This document shows, piece after piece, positions 12,417 to 25,409 of a DNA stretch of 64,000 bases (the stretch's first letter is position 1; the number at the start of each line of letters is the position of its first letter). The notes below the pieces were generated by a model, which saw only the letters and a list, made by a program, of their open reading frames with translations, ran no database searches and was not told the DNA's origin. A program made the translations under genes and the position numbers. The stretch comes from Chenopodium formosanum (Eukaryota > Streptophyta > Magnoliopsida > Caryophyllales > Amaranthaceae). The DNA lies in NCBI GenBank assembly GCA_024500155.1, contig CM044871.1, positions 35,628,228-35,692,227 of the forward strand, read 5' to 3'.

Positions 12417-14256
12417 GTTTTGAATCAAATGAAAATCAAACACATTTAAACAAAGATTTTTGAATCAAAAGAAAGTCAAATACATTCAAACAAATCTTTT
12501 CAAATCGAAATAAAGTCAGTAACATTCAAACAAAGCTTTTTGAATCAAATGAAAGTAAAACACGTTCAAACAAATCTTTTTGAATCAAATGAAAGTCAAA
12601 CACATTCAAACAAAGCTTTTTGAATCAAATGATAGTCAAACACATTCAAACAAATCTTTTTGGATCGAAGGACAGTCAAACACATTCAAACATAGCTTTT
12701 TGAATCAAATGAAAGTAAAACACATTCGAACAAAGCTTTTTGAGTCAAATGAAAGTCAAACACATTCAAATAAATCTTTTTAGATTGAAATAAAGTCAAA
12801 CACATTCAAACAAAGCTATTTGAATCAAATGAAAGTCAAACACATTCAAACAATTCTTTTTGAATAAAATGAAAGTAAAACACATTCAAACAAAGCTATT
12901 TGAATCAAATGAAAGTCAAATACATTGAAACAAAGTTTTTTAAATCTAATGAAAGTCAAACACATTCAAACAATTCTTTTTGAATAAAAAAAAAGTAAAA
13001 CAAATTTAAACAAAGCTTTTTGAATCAAATGAAAGTTAAACATATTCAAACTGATCTTTCAAAATAAAATGAAAGTCAAACATATTCAAACAAAGTTTTT
13101 TGAATCAAATGAAAGTCAAACACATTCAAACAAATCTTTTTAAATCACATGAAAGTCAAACACATTCAAACGTAGCTTTTTGAAACAAATGAAAGTCAAA
13201 CACATTTTAAAAAATCTTTTTGAATCAAATGAAATTCAAACACATTCAAATAAATCTTTTTGAATCGAAATAAAGTCAAACACATTCAAACAAAGCTTTT
13301 TGAATCAAATGAAAGTTAACACGTTTAAATAAAGCTTTTTGAATCAAAGAAAGTCAAACACATTCAAAAAAAGCTTTCTGAATCAAATGAAAGTGAAATA
13401 CATTCAAACAAATATTTTTGGATCGAAATATAGTCAAACACATTCAAACATAGCTTTTTGAATCAAATGAAAGTCAAACACATTCAAACATAGCTTTTTG
13501 AATCAAATGAATGTCAAACACATTCAAACCAATTTTTCAAAATCAAATGAAAGTTAAACACATTCAAACAAACCTTTTTAAATAATATGAAAGTCAAACT
13601 CATTCAAACATGCTTTGTGAATTAAATGAAAGACAAACACATTCAAATAAAGCTTTTTGAATCAAATGAAAGTCAAACACATTCAAATATATCTTTTTGA
13701 ATCGAAATTAAGTCAAACACAGTCAAACATAGATTTTGAATCAAATGAAAGTTAAACACATTCAAACAAAGCTTTTTGAATTAAATGAAAGTCGAACACG
13801 TTAAAAAAAAGATTTATGACTCAAATTATTGTCAAACACATTCAAACAAATCTTTTTGGATCGAAATACAGTCAAACACATTCAAACAAACTTTTTTAAA
13901 TCAAATGAAAGTCAAACACATTCAAACAAAGCTTTTTGAATCAAATGAAAGTCAAATACTTTTAAACAAAGCTTTTTGAATCAAAAGAACGTCAAACACA
14001 TTAAAACAAATCTTTTTAGATCGAATTACATCTAAACACATTCAAACAAAACTTTTTGAATCAAAAGAAAGTCAAACAAGTTCAATTAAAGCTTTTTGAA
14101 TTAAATGAAAGTCAAACACGTTCAAACAAAGCTTTATTAGTAAAATGAAAGTCAAACACATTAAAACAAATCTTTTTGGATCGAAATACAGTAAAATATA
14201 TTCAAATAAAGATTTTTGAGTCAAATGAAAGTTAAATACAGTCAAACAAATCTTTT

Positions 14257-17200
14257 TGAATCGAATAAAAGTAAACACATTCAAACAAAGTTTTTGAATC
14301 AAAAGAAAGTCAAACACATTCAAACAAAGCTTTTTGAATCAAATGATAGTCAAACTCATTCAAACAAGTCTTTATAAATTGAATGAAAGTTAAACACATT
14401 CAAACATAGCTTTTTAAATCAAAAGAAAGTCAAACACATTCAAACATAGCTTTTTGAATCAAATGAAAGTCAAACACATTCAAACAAATCTTTTTAAATC
14501 AAATGAAAGTAAAACACATTCAAACATTGCTTTTTAAAACAAATGAAAGTTAAACACATTAAAACAAAGATTTTTGAATCAAATGAAAGTTAAACATATT
14601 CAAATAAATCTTTTTGAATTAAAATAAAGACAAACACATTCAAACAAAGCTTTTAAAATCAAATGAAATTTAAACACATTCAAAGAAATCTTTTTGGATC
14701 GAAATACATTCAAACACATTCAAACAAAGCTTTATGAATAAAAAGAAAGTCAACACATTCAAACAATTCTATTTGAATCGAAAAAGAGTAAAAACACATT
14801 CAAACAAAGCTTTTTGAATAAAAAAAAAGTCAAACACATTCAAACAAAGTATTTTGAATCAAATGAAAGTCAAACACAATCAAACAAATCTATTTAAATC
14901 ATATGAAAGTCAAAAAAATTCAAACATAGCGTTTTGAATCAAATGAAAGTCAACACATTTGAACAAAAATTTTTGAATCAAATGACAGTCAAACACATTC
15001 AAATAAATCTTTTCGAATCGAAATAAAGTCAAACACATTCCAACAAAGCTTTTTAAATTAAATGAAAGTAAAACACATTCAAACAAATCTTTTTGAATCA
15101 AATGAAAGTCAAACACAATCAAACAAAGTTTTTTGAATCAAATGAAAGTCAAACACATTCAAAACAAATCTTTTTGGATCGAAGGACAGTCAAACACATT
15201 CAAACATAGCTTTTTGAATCAAATGAAAGTAAAACACATTCGAACAAAGCTTGTCGAGTCAAATAAAAGTCAAACACATTCAAATAAATCTTTTTCGATA
15301 GAAATAAAATCAAACACATTTAAACAAACCTTTTTGAATCAAATGAAAGTCAAACACATTCAAACAAAGCTTTTTGAATGATATGAAAGTAAAACACATT
15401 CAAACAAAGCTATTTGAATCAAATGAAAGTCAAATACATTGAAACAAAGTTTTTTAAATCTAATGAAAGTCAAACACATTCAAACAATTCTTTTTGAATC
15501 AAAATAAAGTGAAATAAATTCAAACAAAGCTTTTTGAATCAAATGAAAGTTTAACATATTTAAACAGATCTTTTAAAATAAAATGAAAGTCAATCATATT
15601 CAAACAAAGTTTTTTGAATTAAATGAAAGTCAAACACATTCAAAAAAATCTTTTTGAATCAAATGAAAGTCAAACACATTCAAACAAAGCTTTTTGAATC
15701 AAATGAAAGTGAAACACATTCAAAACAAATCTTTTTGGATCAAAGGACAGTCAAACACATTCAAACATAGCTTTTTGAATCAAATGAAAGTAAAACACAT
15801 TCGAACAAAGCTTGTTGAGTCAAATAAAAGTCAAACACATTCAAATAAATCTTTTTAGATCGAAATAAAATCAAACACATTCAAACAAAGCTTTTTGAAT
15901 CAAATGAAAGTCAAACACATTCAAACAAAGCTTTTTAAATGATTTAAAAGTAAAACACATTCAAACAAAGCTATTTAAATCAAATGAAAGTCAAATACAT
16001 TGAAACAAAGTTTTTTAAATCTAATGAAAGTCAAACACATTCAAACAATTCTTTTTGAATCGAAATAAAGTAAAATAAATTCAAACAAAGCTTTTTGAAT
16101 CACATGAAATTTAAACACATTTAAACAGATATTTCAAAATAAAATGAATGTCAATCATATTCAAACAAAGTTTTTTGAATTAAATGAAAGTCAAACACAT
16201 TCAAACAAATCTTTTTAAATCATATGAAAGTCAAACACATTCAAACATAGCTTTTTGAATCAAATAAAAGTCAAACACATTCAAAAAAAATTTTTTTGAA
16301 TCAAATGAAATTCAAACACATTCAAATAAATCTTTTTGAATCGAAAAAAAGTCAAACACATTTAAACAAAGCTTTTTGAGTCAAATCAACATCAAAACGT
16401 TTTAAAAAAGCTTTTTGGATCAAAAGAAAGTCAAACACATTCAAACAAAGCTTTTTGAATCAAATGAAAGTGAAATACATTCAAACAAATCTTTTTGGAT
16501 CGAAATACTGTCAAACACATTCAAACATAGCTTTTTTAATTAAATGAAAGTCAAACATATTCAAACATAGCTTTTTTAATCAAATGAAAGTTAAACACAT
16601 TCAAACCAATTTTTAAAAATCAAATGAAAGTTAAACACATTTAAACAAAGCTTTTTAAATCATATGAAAGTCAAACACATTCAAACATAGCTTTTTGAAT
16701 CAAATGAAAGTCAAACACATTCAAATAATGCTTTTTGAATCAAATGAGAGTCAAACACATTCAAATATATGTTTTTGAATCGAAATAAAGTCAAACTCAT
16801 TCAGACAAAGATTTTGAATCAAATAAAAGTTAAACACATTCAAACAAAGCTTTTTGAATTAAATGAAAGTCGAACACGTTAAAAAAAAGCTTTATGACTC
16901 AAATTATAGTCAAACACATTCAAACAAATCTTTTTGGATCGAAATACAGTCAAACACATTCAAACAAAACTTTTTGACTCAAAAGAAAGTCAAATACATT
17001 CAAACAAAAGTGTTTGAATCAAATGAAAGTCAAACACATTCAAATAAATCTTTTTAAACCATATGAAAGCCAAACACATTCAAACATAGCCTATTGAATC
17101 AAATGAACTCAAACACATTCAAATTAATCTTTTAAAATCAAATGAAAGTCAAACACATTCAAACAAAGCTTTTTTAATCATATGATAGTCAAACATGTTC

Positions 17201-17533
17201 AAACAAAGCTTTTTTAATCAAATGAAAGTCAAACACATTCAAACAAAGTTTTTTGAATCAAATGTAAGTCAAACACATTCAAAAAAATCTTTGTAAGCCA
17301 TATGAAAGCCAAACACATTCAAACAAAGCTTTTGGAATCAAATGAAAGTCAAACACATTCATATAAATCTTTTTGAATCGAAATAAAGTCAAACACATTC
17401 AAACAAAGTTTTTTGAATCAAATGAAAGTCAAACACATTCAACCAAAGCTTTTTGAATAAAATGAAATTTAAACACATTCAAACAAATCTTTTTATATCG
17501 AAATACAGTCAAACACATTCAAACAAAGCTTTA
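14257..17533. repeat. Recent satellite segmental duplication, copy 1 (3,277 bp)
   Basis: Every variant monomer I compared from 14257 onward reappears exactly 3,277 bp later, including private markers (GATAGTCAAACTC near 14345, an 83-bp T-variant block near 14910, GTCGAGTC near 15253). Copy 1 ends at 17533. At both junctions the sequence shares TGAATC, consistent with an unequal exchange inside a monomer. Confidence 0.93.
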
Positions 17534-20500
17534 TGAATCGAATAAAAGTAAACACATTCAAACAAAGTTTTTGAATCAAAAGAAAGTCAAACACATTCAA
17601 ACAAAGCTTTTTGAATCAAATGATAGTCAAACTCATTCAAACAAGTCTTTATAAATTGAATGAAAGTTAAACACATTCAAACATAGCTTTTTAAATCAAA
17701 AGAAAGTCAAACACATTCAAACATAGCTTTTTGAATCAAATGAAAGTCAAACACATTCAAACAAATCTTTTTAAATCAAATGAAAGTAAAACACATTCAA
17801 ACATTGCTTTTTAAAACAAATGAAAGTTAAACACATTAAAACAAAGATTTTTGAATCAAATGAAAGTTAAACATATTCAAATAAATCTTTTTGAATTAAA
17901 ATAAAGACAAACACATTCAAACAAAGCTTTTAAAATCAAATGAAATTTAAACACATTCAAAGAAATCTTTTTGGATCGAAATACATTCAAACACATTCAA
18001 ACAAAGCTTTATGAATAAAAAGAAAGTCAACACATTCAAACAATTCTATTTGAATCGAAAAAGAGTAAAAACACATTCAAACAAAGCTTTTTGAATAAAA
18101 AAAAAGTCAAACACATTCAAACAAAGTATTTTGAATCAAATGAAAGTCAAACACAATCAAACAAATCTATTTAAATCATATGAAAGTCAAAAAAATTCAA
18201 ACATAGCGTTTTGAATCAAATGAAAGTCAACACATTTGAACAAAAATTTTTGAATCAAATGACAGTCAAACACATTCAAATAAATCTTTTCGAATCGAAA
18301 TAAAGTCAAACACATTCCAACAAAGCTTTTTAAATTAAATGAAAGTAAAACACATTCAAACAAATCTTTTTGAATCAAATGAAAGTCAAACACAATCAAA
18401 CAAAGTTTTTTGAATCAAATGAAAGTCAAACACATTCAAAACAAATCTTTTTGGATCGAAGGACAGTCAAACACATTCAAACATAGCTTTTTGAATCAAA
18501 TGAAAGTAAAACACATTCGAACAAAGCTTGTCGAGTCAAATAAAAGTCAAACACATTCAAATAAATCTTTTTCGATAGAAATAAAATCAAACACATTTAA
18601 ACAAACCTTTTTGAATCAAATGAAAGTCAAACACATTCAAACAAAGCTTTTTGAATGATATGAAAGTAAAACACATTCAAACAAAGCTATTTGAATCAAA
18701 TGAAAGTCAAATACATTGAAACAAAGTTTTTTAAATCTAATGAAAGTCAAACACATTCAAACAATTCTTTTTGAATCAAAATAAAGTGAAATAAATTCAA
18801 ACAAAGCTTTTTGAATCAAATGAAAGTTTAACATATTTAAACAGATCTTTTAAAATAAAATGAAAGTCAATCATATTCAAACAAAGTTTTTTGAATTAAA
18901 TGAAAGTCAAACACATTCAAAAAAATCTTTTTGAATCAAATGAAAGTCAAACACATTCAAACAAAGCTTTTTGAATCAAATGAAAGTGAAACACATTCAA
19001 AACAAATCTTTTTGGATCAAAGGACAGTCAAACACATTCAAACATAGCTTTTTGAATCAAATGAAAGTAAAACACATTCGAACAAAGCTTGTTGAGTCAA
19101 ATAAAAGTCAAACACATTCAAATAAATCTTTTTAGATCGAAATAAAATCAAACACATTCAAACAAAGCTTTTTGAATCAAATGAAAGTCAAACACATTCA
19201 AACAAAGCTTTTTAAATGATTTAAAAGTAAAACACATTCAAACAAAGCTATTTAAATCAAATGAAAGTCAAATACATTGAAACAAAGTTTTTTAAATCTA
19301 ATGAAAGTCAAACACATTCAAACAATTCTTTTTGAATCGAAATAAAGTAAAATAAATTCAAACAAAGCTTTTTGAATCACATGAAATTTAAACACATTTA
19401 AACAGATATTTCAAAATAAAATGAATGTCAATCATATTCAAACAAAGTTTTTTGAATTAAATGAAAGTCAAACACATTCAAACAAATCTTTTTAAATCAT
19501 ATGAAAGTCAAACACATTCAAACATAGGTTTTTGAATCAAATAAAAGTCAAACACATTCAAAAAAAATTTTTTTGAATCAAATGAAATTCAAACACATTC
19601 AAATAAATCTTTTTGAATCGAAAAAAAGTCAAACACATTTAAACAAAGCTTTTTGAGTCAAATCAACATCAAAACGTTTTAAAAAAGCTTTTTGGATCAA
19701 AAGAAAGTCAAACACATTCAAACAAAGCTTTTTGAATCAAATGAAAGTGAAATACATTCAAACAAATCTTTTTGGATCGAAATACTGTCAAACACATTCA
19801 AACATAGCTTTTTTAATTAAATGAAAGTCAAACATATTCAAACATAGCTTTTTTAATCAAATGAAAGTTAAACACATTCAAACCAATTTTTAAAAATCAA
19901 ATGAAAGTTAAACACATTTAAACAAAGCTTTTTAAATCATATGAAAGTCAAACACATTCAAACATAGCTTTTTGAATCAAATGAAAGTCAAACACATTCA
20001 AATAATGCTTTTTGAATCAAATGAGAGTCAAACACATTCAAATATATGTTTTTGAATCGAAATAAAGTCAAACTCATTCAGACAAAGATTTTGAATCAAA
20101 TAAAAGTTAAACACATTCAAACAAAGCTTTTTGAATTAAATGAAAGTCGAACACGTTAAAAAAAAGCTTTATGACTCAAATTATAGTCAAACACATTCAA
20201 ACAAATCTTTTTGGATCGAAATACAGTCAAACACATTCAAACAAAACTTTTTGACTCAAAAGAAAGTCAAATACATTCAAACAAAAGTGTTTGAATCAAA
20301 TGAAAGTCAAACACATTCAAATAAATCTTTTTAAACCATATGAAAGCCAAACACATTCAAACATAGCCTATTGAATCAAATGAACTCAAACACATTCAAA
20401 TTAATCTTTTAAAATCAAATGAAAGTCAAACACATTCAAACAAAGCTTTTTTAATCATATGATAGTCAAACATGTTCAAACAAAGCTTTTTTAATCAAAT

Positions 20501-20810
20501 GAAAGTCAAACACATTCAAACAAAGTTTTTTGAATCAAATGTAAGTCAAACACATTCAAAAAAATCTTTGTAAGCCATATGAAAGCCAAACACATTCAAA
20601 CAAAGCTTTTGGAATCAAATGAAAGTCAAACACATTCATATAAATCTTTTTGAATCGAAATAAAGTCAAACACATTCAAACAAAGTTTTTTGAATCAAAT
20701 GAAAGTCAAACACATTCAACCAAAGCTTTTTGAATAAAATGAAATTTAAACACATTCAAACAAATCTTTTTATATCGAAATACAGTCAAACACATTCAAA
20801 CAAAGCTTTA
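17534..20810. repeat. Recent satellite segmental duplication, copy 2 (3,277 bp)
   Basis: Second copy of 14257-17533. The only difference I noticed is a C in copy 1 (about 16250) that is G in copy 2 (about 19527). Beyond 20810 the sequences diverge, with GAATCG at the copy-1 end and GAATCA at the copy-2 end. Confidence 0.93.
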
Positions 20811-21341
20811 TGAATCAAAAGAAAGTCAACACATTGAAACAATTCTTTTTTAATCAAAAAAAAGTTAAATCATATTAAAAAAAAAGCTTTTTGAATCAAA
20901 AGAAAGTCAAACACATTCAAACAAAGTTTTTTTGAATCAAATGAAAGTCTAGCACATTCAAACAAATCTTTTTAATTCAGATGAAAGTCAAACACATTCA
21001 AACATAACTTTTAAAATCAAATAAAAGTCAAACACATTCAAATAAATCTTTTTGAATCGAAATAAAGTCAAACACATTCAAACAAAGCTTTTTTGAATCA
21101 AATGAAGGTAAAACACGTTCAAACGAAGGTTTTTGAATCAAATGAAAGTCAAACACATTCAAACAAAGCTTTTTGAATCAAATGAAAGTCAAATACATTC
21201 AAACAAAGCTTTTTAAATCTAATGAAAGTTAAACACGTGCAAACAAAGCTTTTTGAATCAAATGAAAGTGAAACACATTCAAACAAAGTTTTTTGAATCA
21301 AATGAAAGTGAAACACATTTAAACAAATCTTTTTAAACCTG

Positions 21342-21783
21342 CCTTACTCGTTTTGGGTTGAGAGCCCTTCTGGTGAATTGAATTAGATTAAGGTCCTTTT
21401 CGAATGGACACCCCCATTTTGCAAGAAGTGTAATAAGGTAGGGCATGATTGTGTTGTACCTCAAAAGAAGAAGCAAACTGGTGGCCAAAAAGTTGTGCAA
21501 CCTCTGGTTAGGCAAGTTTGGGTACCCAAGACAACCAAACATGTAGAGACTAAAGCTTCTGAATCTGTCAAGGTCACTCCTGTAGTTCAAATTCAGTCAG
21601 AAGATTGGCAAGTCCCTGGAAAAAAAATCAAAGATGAAAGCTAATAGGAAGATTTCTTTTCCTGTCTCAAGCTCAAATACTTATTTTCCTCTGGTTCATG
21701 AAAGAGATGATATAGATGATATTGCTGATGGAAATGATGATCCTACTGAGGGTGAAGGTAATCCCTCTTTGGGGGGATGTTAG
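21342..21783 (+). pseudogene. LINE ORF1 C-terminal remnant with CCHC zinc knuckle
   Basis: Codons 21420-21452 encode CKKCNKVGHDC, a C-x2-C-x4-H-x4-C knuckle of the type ending the RNA-binding ORF1 protein of plant L1 elements. An in-frame TAG at about 21393 precedes it. An A8 run near 21623 marks a 1-base shift: after it the other frame continues to a TAG at 21781-21783. ORF2's ATG (21777-21779) lies just before that stop, so the two genes overlapped. The RNA-recognition-like N-terminal region was lost by 5' truncation. Confidence 0.8.
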
Positions 21784-24700
21784 TCCTCTCATGGAATATT
21801 AGGGGTCTTAATGACCCTGGGAAGATAGCTTCTGTTAAGAAGCTACTTTCTGATCAGAAAGCTGACATTGTGTGTATTCTGGAAACTAAAGTTAAACAAC
21901 AAAAATGCATGGATATTCAGAGGAAGTTTGGTAACTCTTGGTCTTGGCAATTTAACTATTCTAGCTCTACGAAAGGTAGAATTTGGGTGGGCTGGAAAGC
22001 TGATTGTCTTACCTTGGATGTTCTGACATCTACTGAACAGTTTGTTCATTGTCTTCTTAGTACTAAAGATTTGCAGACTCAAATTTTGATTACTTTTGTC
22101 CATGGTCTCCATACTATTCATGATAGATTGCAGCTTTGGGATGGTCTTAAGGGGCTTCCTGCTACTCTCTTGCCTTGGTTATGTACTGGTGACTTTAATT
22201 CCATTTTATCTGCTGATGATAGGCTGAATGGAGCTCCTGTCTCAGATTATGAGACTAGAGATTTTCAGCAATGTATTGATGATTTAGCCCTTGTTGAAAT
22301 AAAATCTAAAGGGTCCTTTTATTCCTAGTGTAATAAAGCTCATGTGGGTCCCAGAACTTTTTCTAGGATTGATAGGGGATTTGTAAACCAGGAATGGATT
22401 AATTGTTATGGTCATGTTGAAGCTCCCCATTGCTTATGAGATTCTTCCTGCTGAGCTTGGGAAGGGGAAACCTTTTAGGTTTCTTAATTTTCTTGCTGAC
22501 CATGATAATTTCTTGTCTATTATTGAGAATACTTGGCAGACTGGTACTGGTAATGTCTGGTACAAGCTTAAGCAGATTAAGAGTGCTCTAAAATCTCTAA
22601 ATATTCAGAAATTTGGTGATATTCATGCTAAACTTGAGGCTGCTCAGTACCATCTTTCTGACATTCAGCAACAGATTTCTGATGATGTGATGAATACTGA
22701 CCTGTATGCTCAGGAAATGGAAGCCATTATAAATGTGAAGTATTGGCTCAGTATTCAAGAAAGTGTTTATAAGCAAAAGTCAAGAATAGACTGGATGCAG
22801 CTTGGTGATGGTAATAATCATTACTTTTTCTCTATCTTGAAGCAGAGGCAAAGTAAGAACAGGATTGATTCTATTTTCAATGAGCATGGTGATTTGCTGA
22901 AGACCCTTGTTGCTATTGAAGATGAGATCACTAGGTTTTATAAGAATTTATTGGGTACTAGAGCCACTGCTCTTCCTGGGGTTGATCTAAGTACTATGAG
23001 AAGAAGTAGGCAATTGTCTGCTGCTTCCCAGAATTCTCTTATTTCTCCTGTCACAACTGATGAAATTGATTTGGCTCTTAAAGGTATTGACAATACCAAA
23101 GCTCCTGGCATTGATGGTTTTAATGCTTTCTTTTTTAAAAAAGTTTGGAGTGTTGTGAAAGAAGATATTTATGCCAATGTTTTGGATTTCTTTAATACTG
23201 GAAGTTTGTCAAGGCAATGGAATTGCACAACTGTTACCTTAGTTCCTAAGGTGCAGAATCCTTCTTATGCTAAAGATTTCAGGCCAATTGCATGTTGTAC
23301 TGTTCTGTATAAGCTAATTTCCAAGATTTTAACTTCTAGATTGGCTTCTGTGCTTCATGAGATCATTGATAATGCTAAGGCTGGGTTTATTCCTGGTAAG
23401 CATATTGGTGACAATATTTTGCTTGCAACTGAATTGATTAAAGGGTATGGGCATAAGTATATCACTCCAAGGTGTATGCTCAAGATTGATCTCAAAAAGG
23501 CTTATGACTCAGTTGAGTGGAGTTTTCTTGAAACTGTCATGGCTGAACTTAGCTTCCCTGCTCAGTTTATCAGTTGGATAAAAGGGTGCCTTTCTACTGT
23601 CTCTTTCTGTATTTTGATCAATGGGACCCCCTCTAAGCCTTTTCCAGCTAGGAAAGGTCTTAGACAGGGTGACGCCATGTCCGCTTTTCTTTTTGCTATT
23701 GGGATGGAGTACCTTTCTAGGTGTCTCTCTGACTTACAGCAGAACCCAGACTTCAATTACCACCCTAGATGTGAGAAAATGAACTTGACCCATCTCATGT
23801 TTGCTGATGATCTTTTGATGTTCTCTAGGGCAGATGCTGGTTCTATTTTTCTTCTTTTCCAGGCTTTTACTAAGTTCTCTGAAGCTTCAGGACTTGCTGC
23901 AAACTTGGATAAGAGTGAGGTCTATTTTGGAGGCTTATCAGAGGATGAGCAAAGTAGTCTTAGAGCTCTGATTAGGGTTGCTCCTGGCTCTATTCCTTTT
24001 AGATATCTAGGAGTTCCTTTATCTTCTAAAAAGCTCACTATTGCTCAATGTAAGCCCTTGGTGGACAAGGTAACTGCCAGGATTAATGGGTGGACTGCAA
24101 GACATCTTTCCTATGCTGGTAGATTACAATTGGTGAAGAGTGTTCTTTTTGGGATTCAGACATATTGGGCTCAGATTTTTGTCCTTCCCAAGAAGATTCT
24201 TAAAGAGATTGAATCAAGATTTAGAGTGTTTCTCTGGACTGGGAAAGCTAACCCCTCTAAGAAATCTCTAGTTTCTTGGTCTCAAGTTTGTCTGCCTAAA
24301 GTGAGTGGGGGGTGGAACCTTATTTCTCTCCCTTAATGGAATCTTGCTGCAATTACCAAGTTGTTATGGGATTTGGCTCATAAGGCTGATAACCTTTGGG
24401 TTAAATGGGTTCATATTTACTATTTCAAATGGAAGCCTTGGTGGGGTATGCCTGCTCCCAAGAAATGTTCTTGGGTGCTTAAGAGAATTCTCAAATGTAG
24501 AACTATCATTGATAGTATTGGTAGCTGGGATTTTGTTATGTATGGTGGGAAAGTCAAGATAAAAAAGATTTATCACTGCATTATTGATCAGGTGCCTAAA
24601 GTGACTTGGAGAAGAGTTATTTGTAATAATCTTGCCTCTCCAAAGAGTTTATTTATTACTTGGCTTGCTATCAGAAATAGGCTAGTTACTAAAGACATAT

Positions 24701-25077
24701 TGCAGAGCTGGAATATTCAATGTGATCCCATCTGTTTTTTGTGTGCTCAGAGCTTGGAATCAGTACAACATCTTTTCTTTGATTGCTCTTTTAGTACCAG
24801 CATTTGGAAACAGGTTCTTGCAGTGTTTGGCTATGACAGAACTGTAAACCAGTTTGATGCTGAATTAGAATGGATCTCAAGAATTTGCAGGAAGCCTAGA
24901 CCTAAAAATAGGCTTTTAGGAATGTGCTTTGCTGAGACTGTGTATCAGATATGGCTGCAGAGGAATGCTGTAGTTTTTACAGGGAGCTGTAAGACTACTT
25001 TTGGTGTTTTTAGAGATATTTTATTCTCTGTAGCTTGTAGATGTTCTGTCTCTGAAAGACAGTTGCTTATTTTGTAA
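21777..25077 (+). pseudogene. LINE ORF2: endonuclease, reverse transcriptase, zf-RVT (broken)
   Basis: ORF2 opens at 21777 with an APE-type endonuclease (SWNIRGLND, ETK, GDFN). A Trp codon has become TAG at 22326-22328. A deletion of roughly 50 nt near 22430 then shifts the frame and removes the segment holding the catalytic SDH motif kept in the other LINE. The RT is open from 22408 to 24333: motif A KIDLKKAYDS, motif B GLRQGD, and catalytic FADD at 23800-23811. A TAA at 24334-24336 interrupts the connection region. The same frame then runs to 25077 with the zinc-binding zf-RVT pattern (CDPICFLC...HLFFDC, near 24721-24786). RT core residues look intact but the protein could not be made whole. 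Confidence 0.92.
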
Positions 25078-25394
25078 CTGATTGTTTTATGCTGTTTTGT
25101 TGTATGCCTTTTTGTCTAGTCCTGCTGCTTGTTTTGGCAGTTGAGTCTAGGATAGGCTTGTCTTTTTTGTGTCCCTGGTTGCTTTTTCTGACACCCTTCA
25201 TAGAAGGTCGTTGGATTTTGCTTGCGGGGTCTGTCTCCTATTCCCTAGTGAACCCTTCCTAGAAGGTGGCACTTTGGGATCTGGGGACAGTTTAGGGGTT
25301 TGTTTGCCTGTGTTCAGGTATGTGTAGCTAAGGGTTGCAACTTTGCTTTTGAAAGTTGTAATTTTCTTCTTTGGTAATAATAATATCAATTTAC
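25078..25394 (+). other. LINE 3' UTR with two hairpins
   Basis: T/G-rich 3' UTR. Two copies of a small hairpin (CCTTC stem, 3-nt loop, GAAGG) lie at 25193-25208 and 25252-25267, 59 bp apart. The second LINE has the same pair 60 bp apart. The poly-A follows AATTTACC. Confidence 0.75.
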
Positions 25395-25409
25395 CAAAAA
25401 AAAAAAATG

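Larger units (their letters stand above)
12417..21339. repeat. 40-bp satellite array, block 2
   Basis: Same 40-bp family as block 1, resuming in phase after the inserted element. It contains the 3,277-bp tandem duplication listed separately, and smaller higher-order units: a variant with GAAGGACAGTC recurs at about 12667, 15184, 15746, 18461 and 19023. The right edge, TTTTTAAACC at 21330-21339, is the target duplication of the LINE that follows. Confidence 0.97.
21340..25409 (+). mobile_element. 5'-truncated L1-type LINE
   Basis: A non-LTR retrotransposon in the same orientation as the satellite. It starts inside ORF1 and ends in a poly-A tract (25395-25407). The 10-bp target duplication TTTTTAAACC lies at 21330-21339 and 25410-25419. 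It holds the ORF1 zinc-knuckle end, ORF2 (endonuclease, RT, zf-RVT) and a 3' UTR with two hairpins. It is inactive: 5' truncation, frameshifts, two nonsense codons and a deletion in the endonuclease. The family is the same as the LINE at 27157-35687. Confidence 0.93.

Noticed and set aside
14257..20810. CRISPR-like array of repeats and spacers
   Set aside because: There are no unique spacers. Every 40 bp is the same monomer with point variants, and the surroundings are plant retrotransposons.
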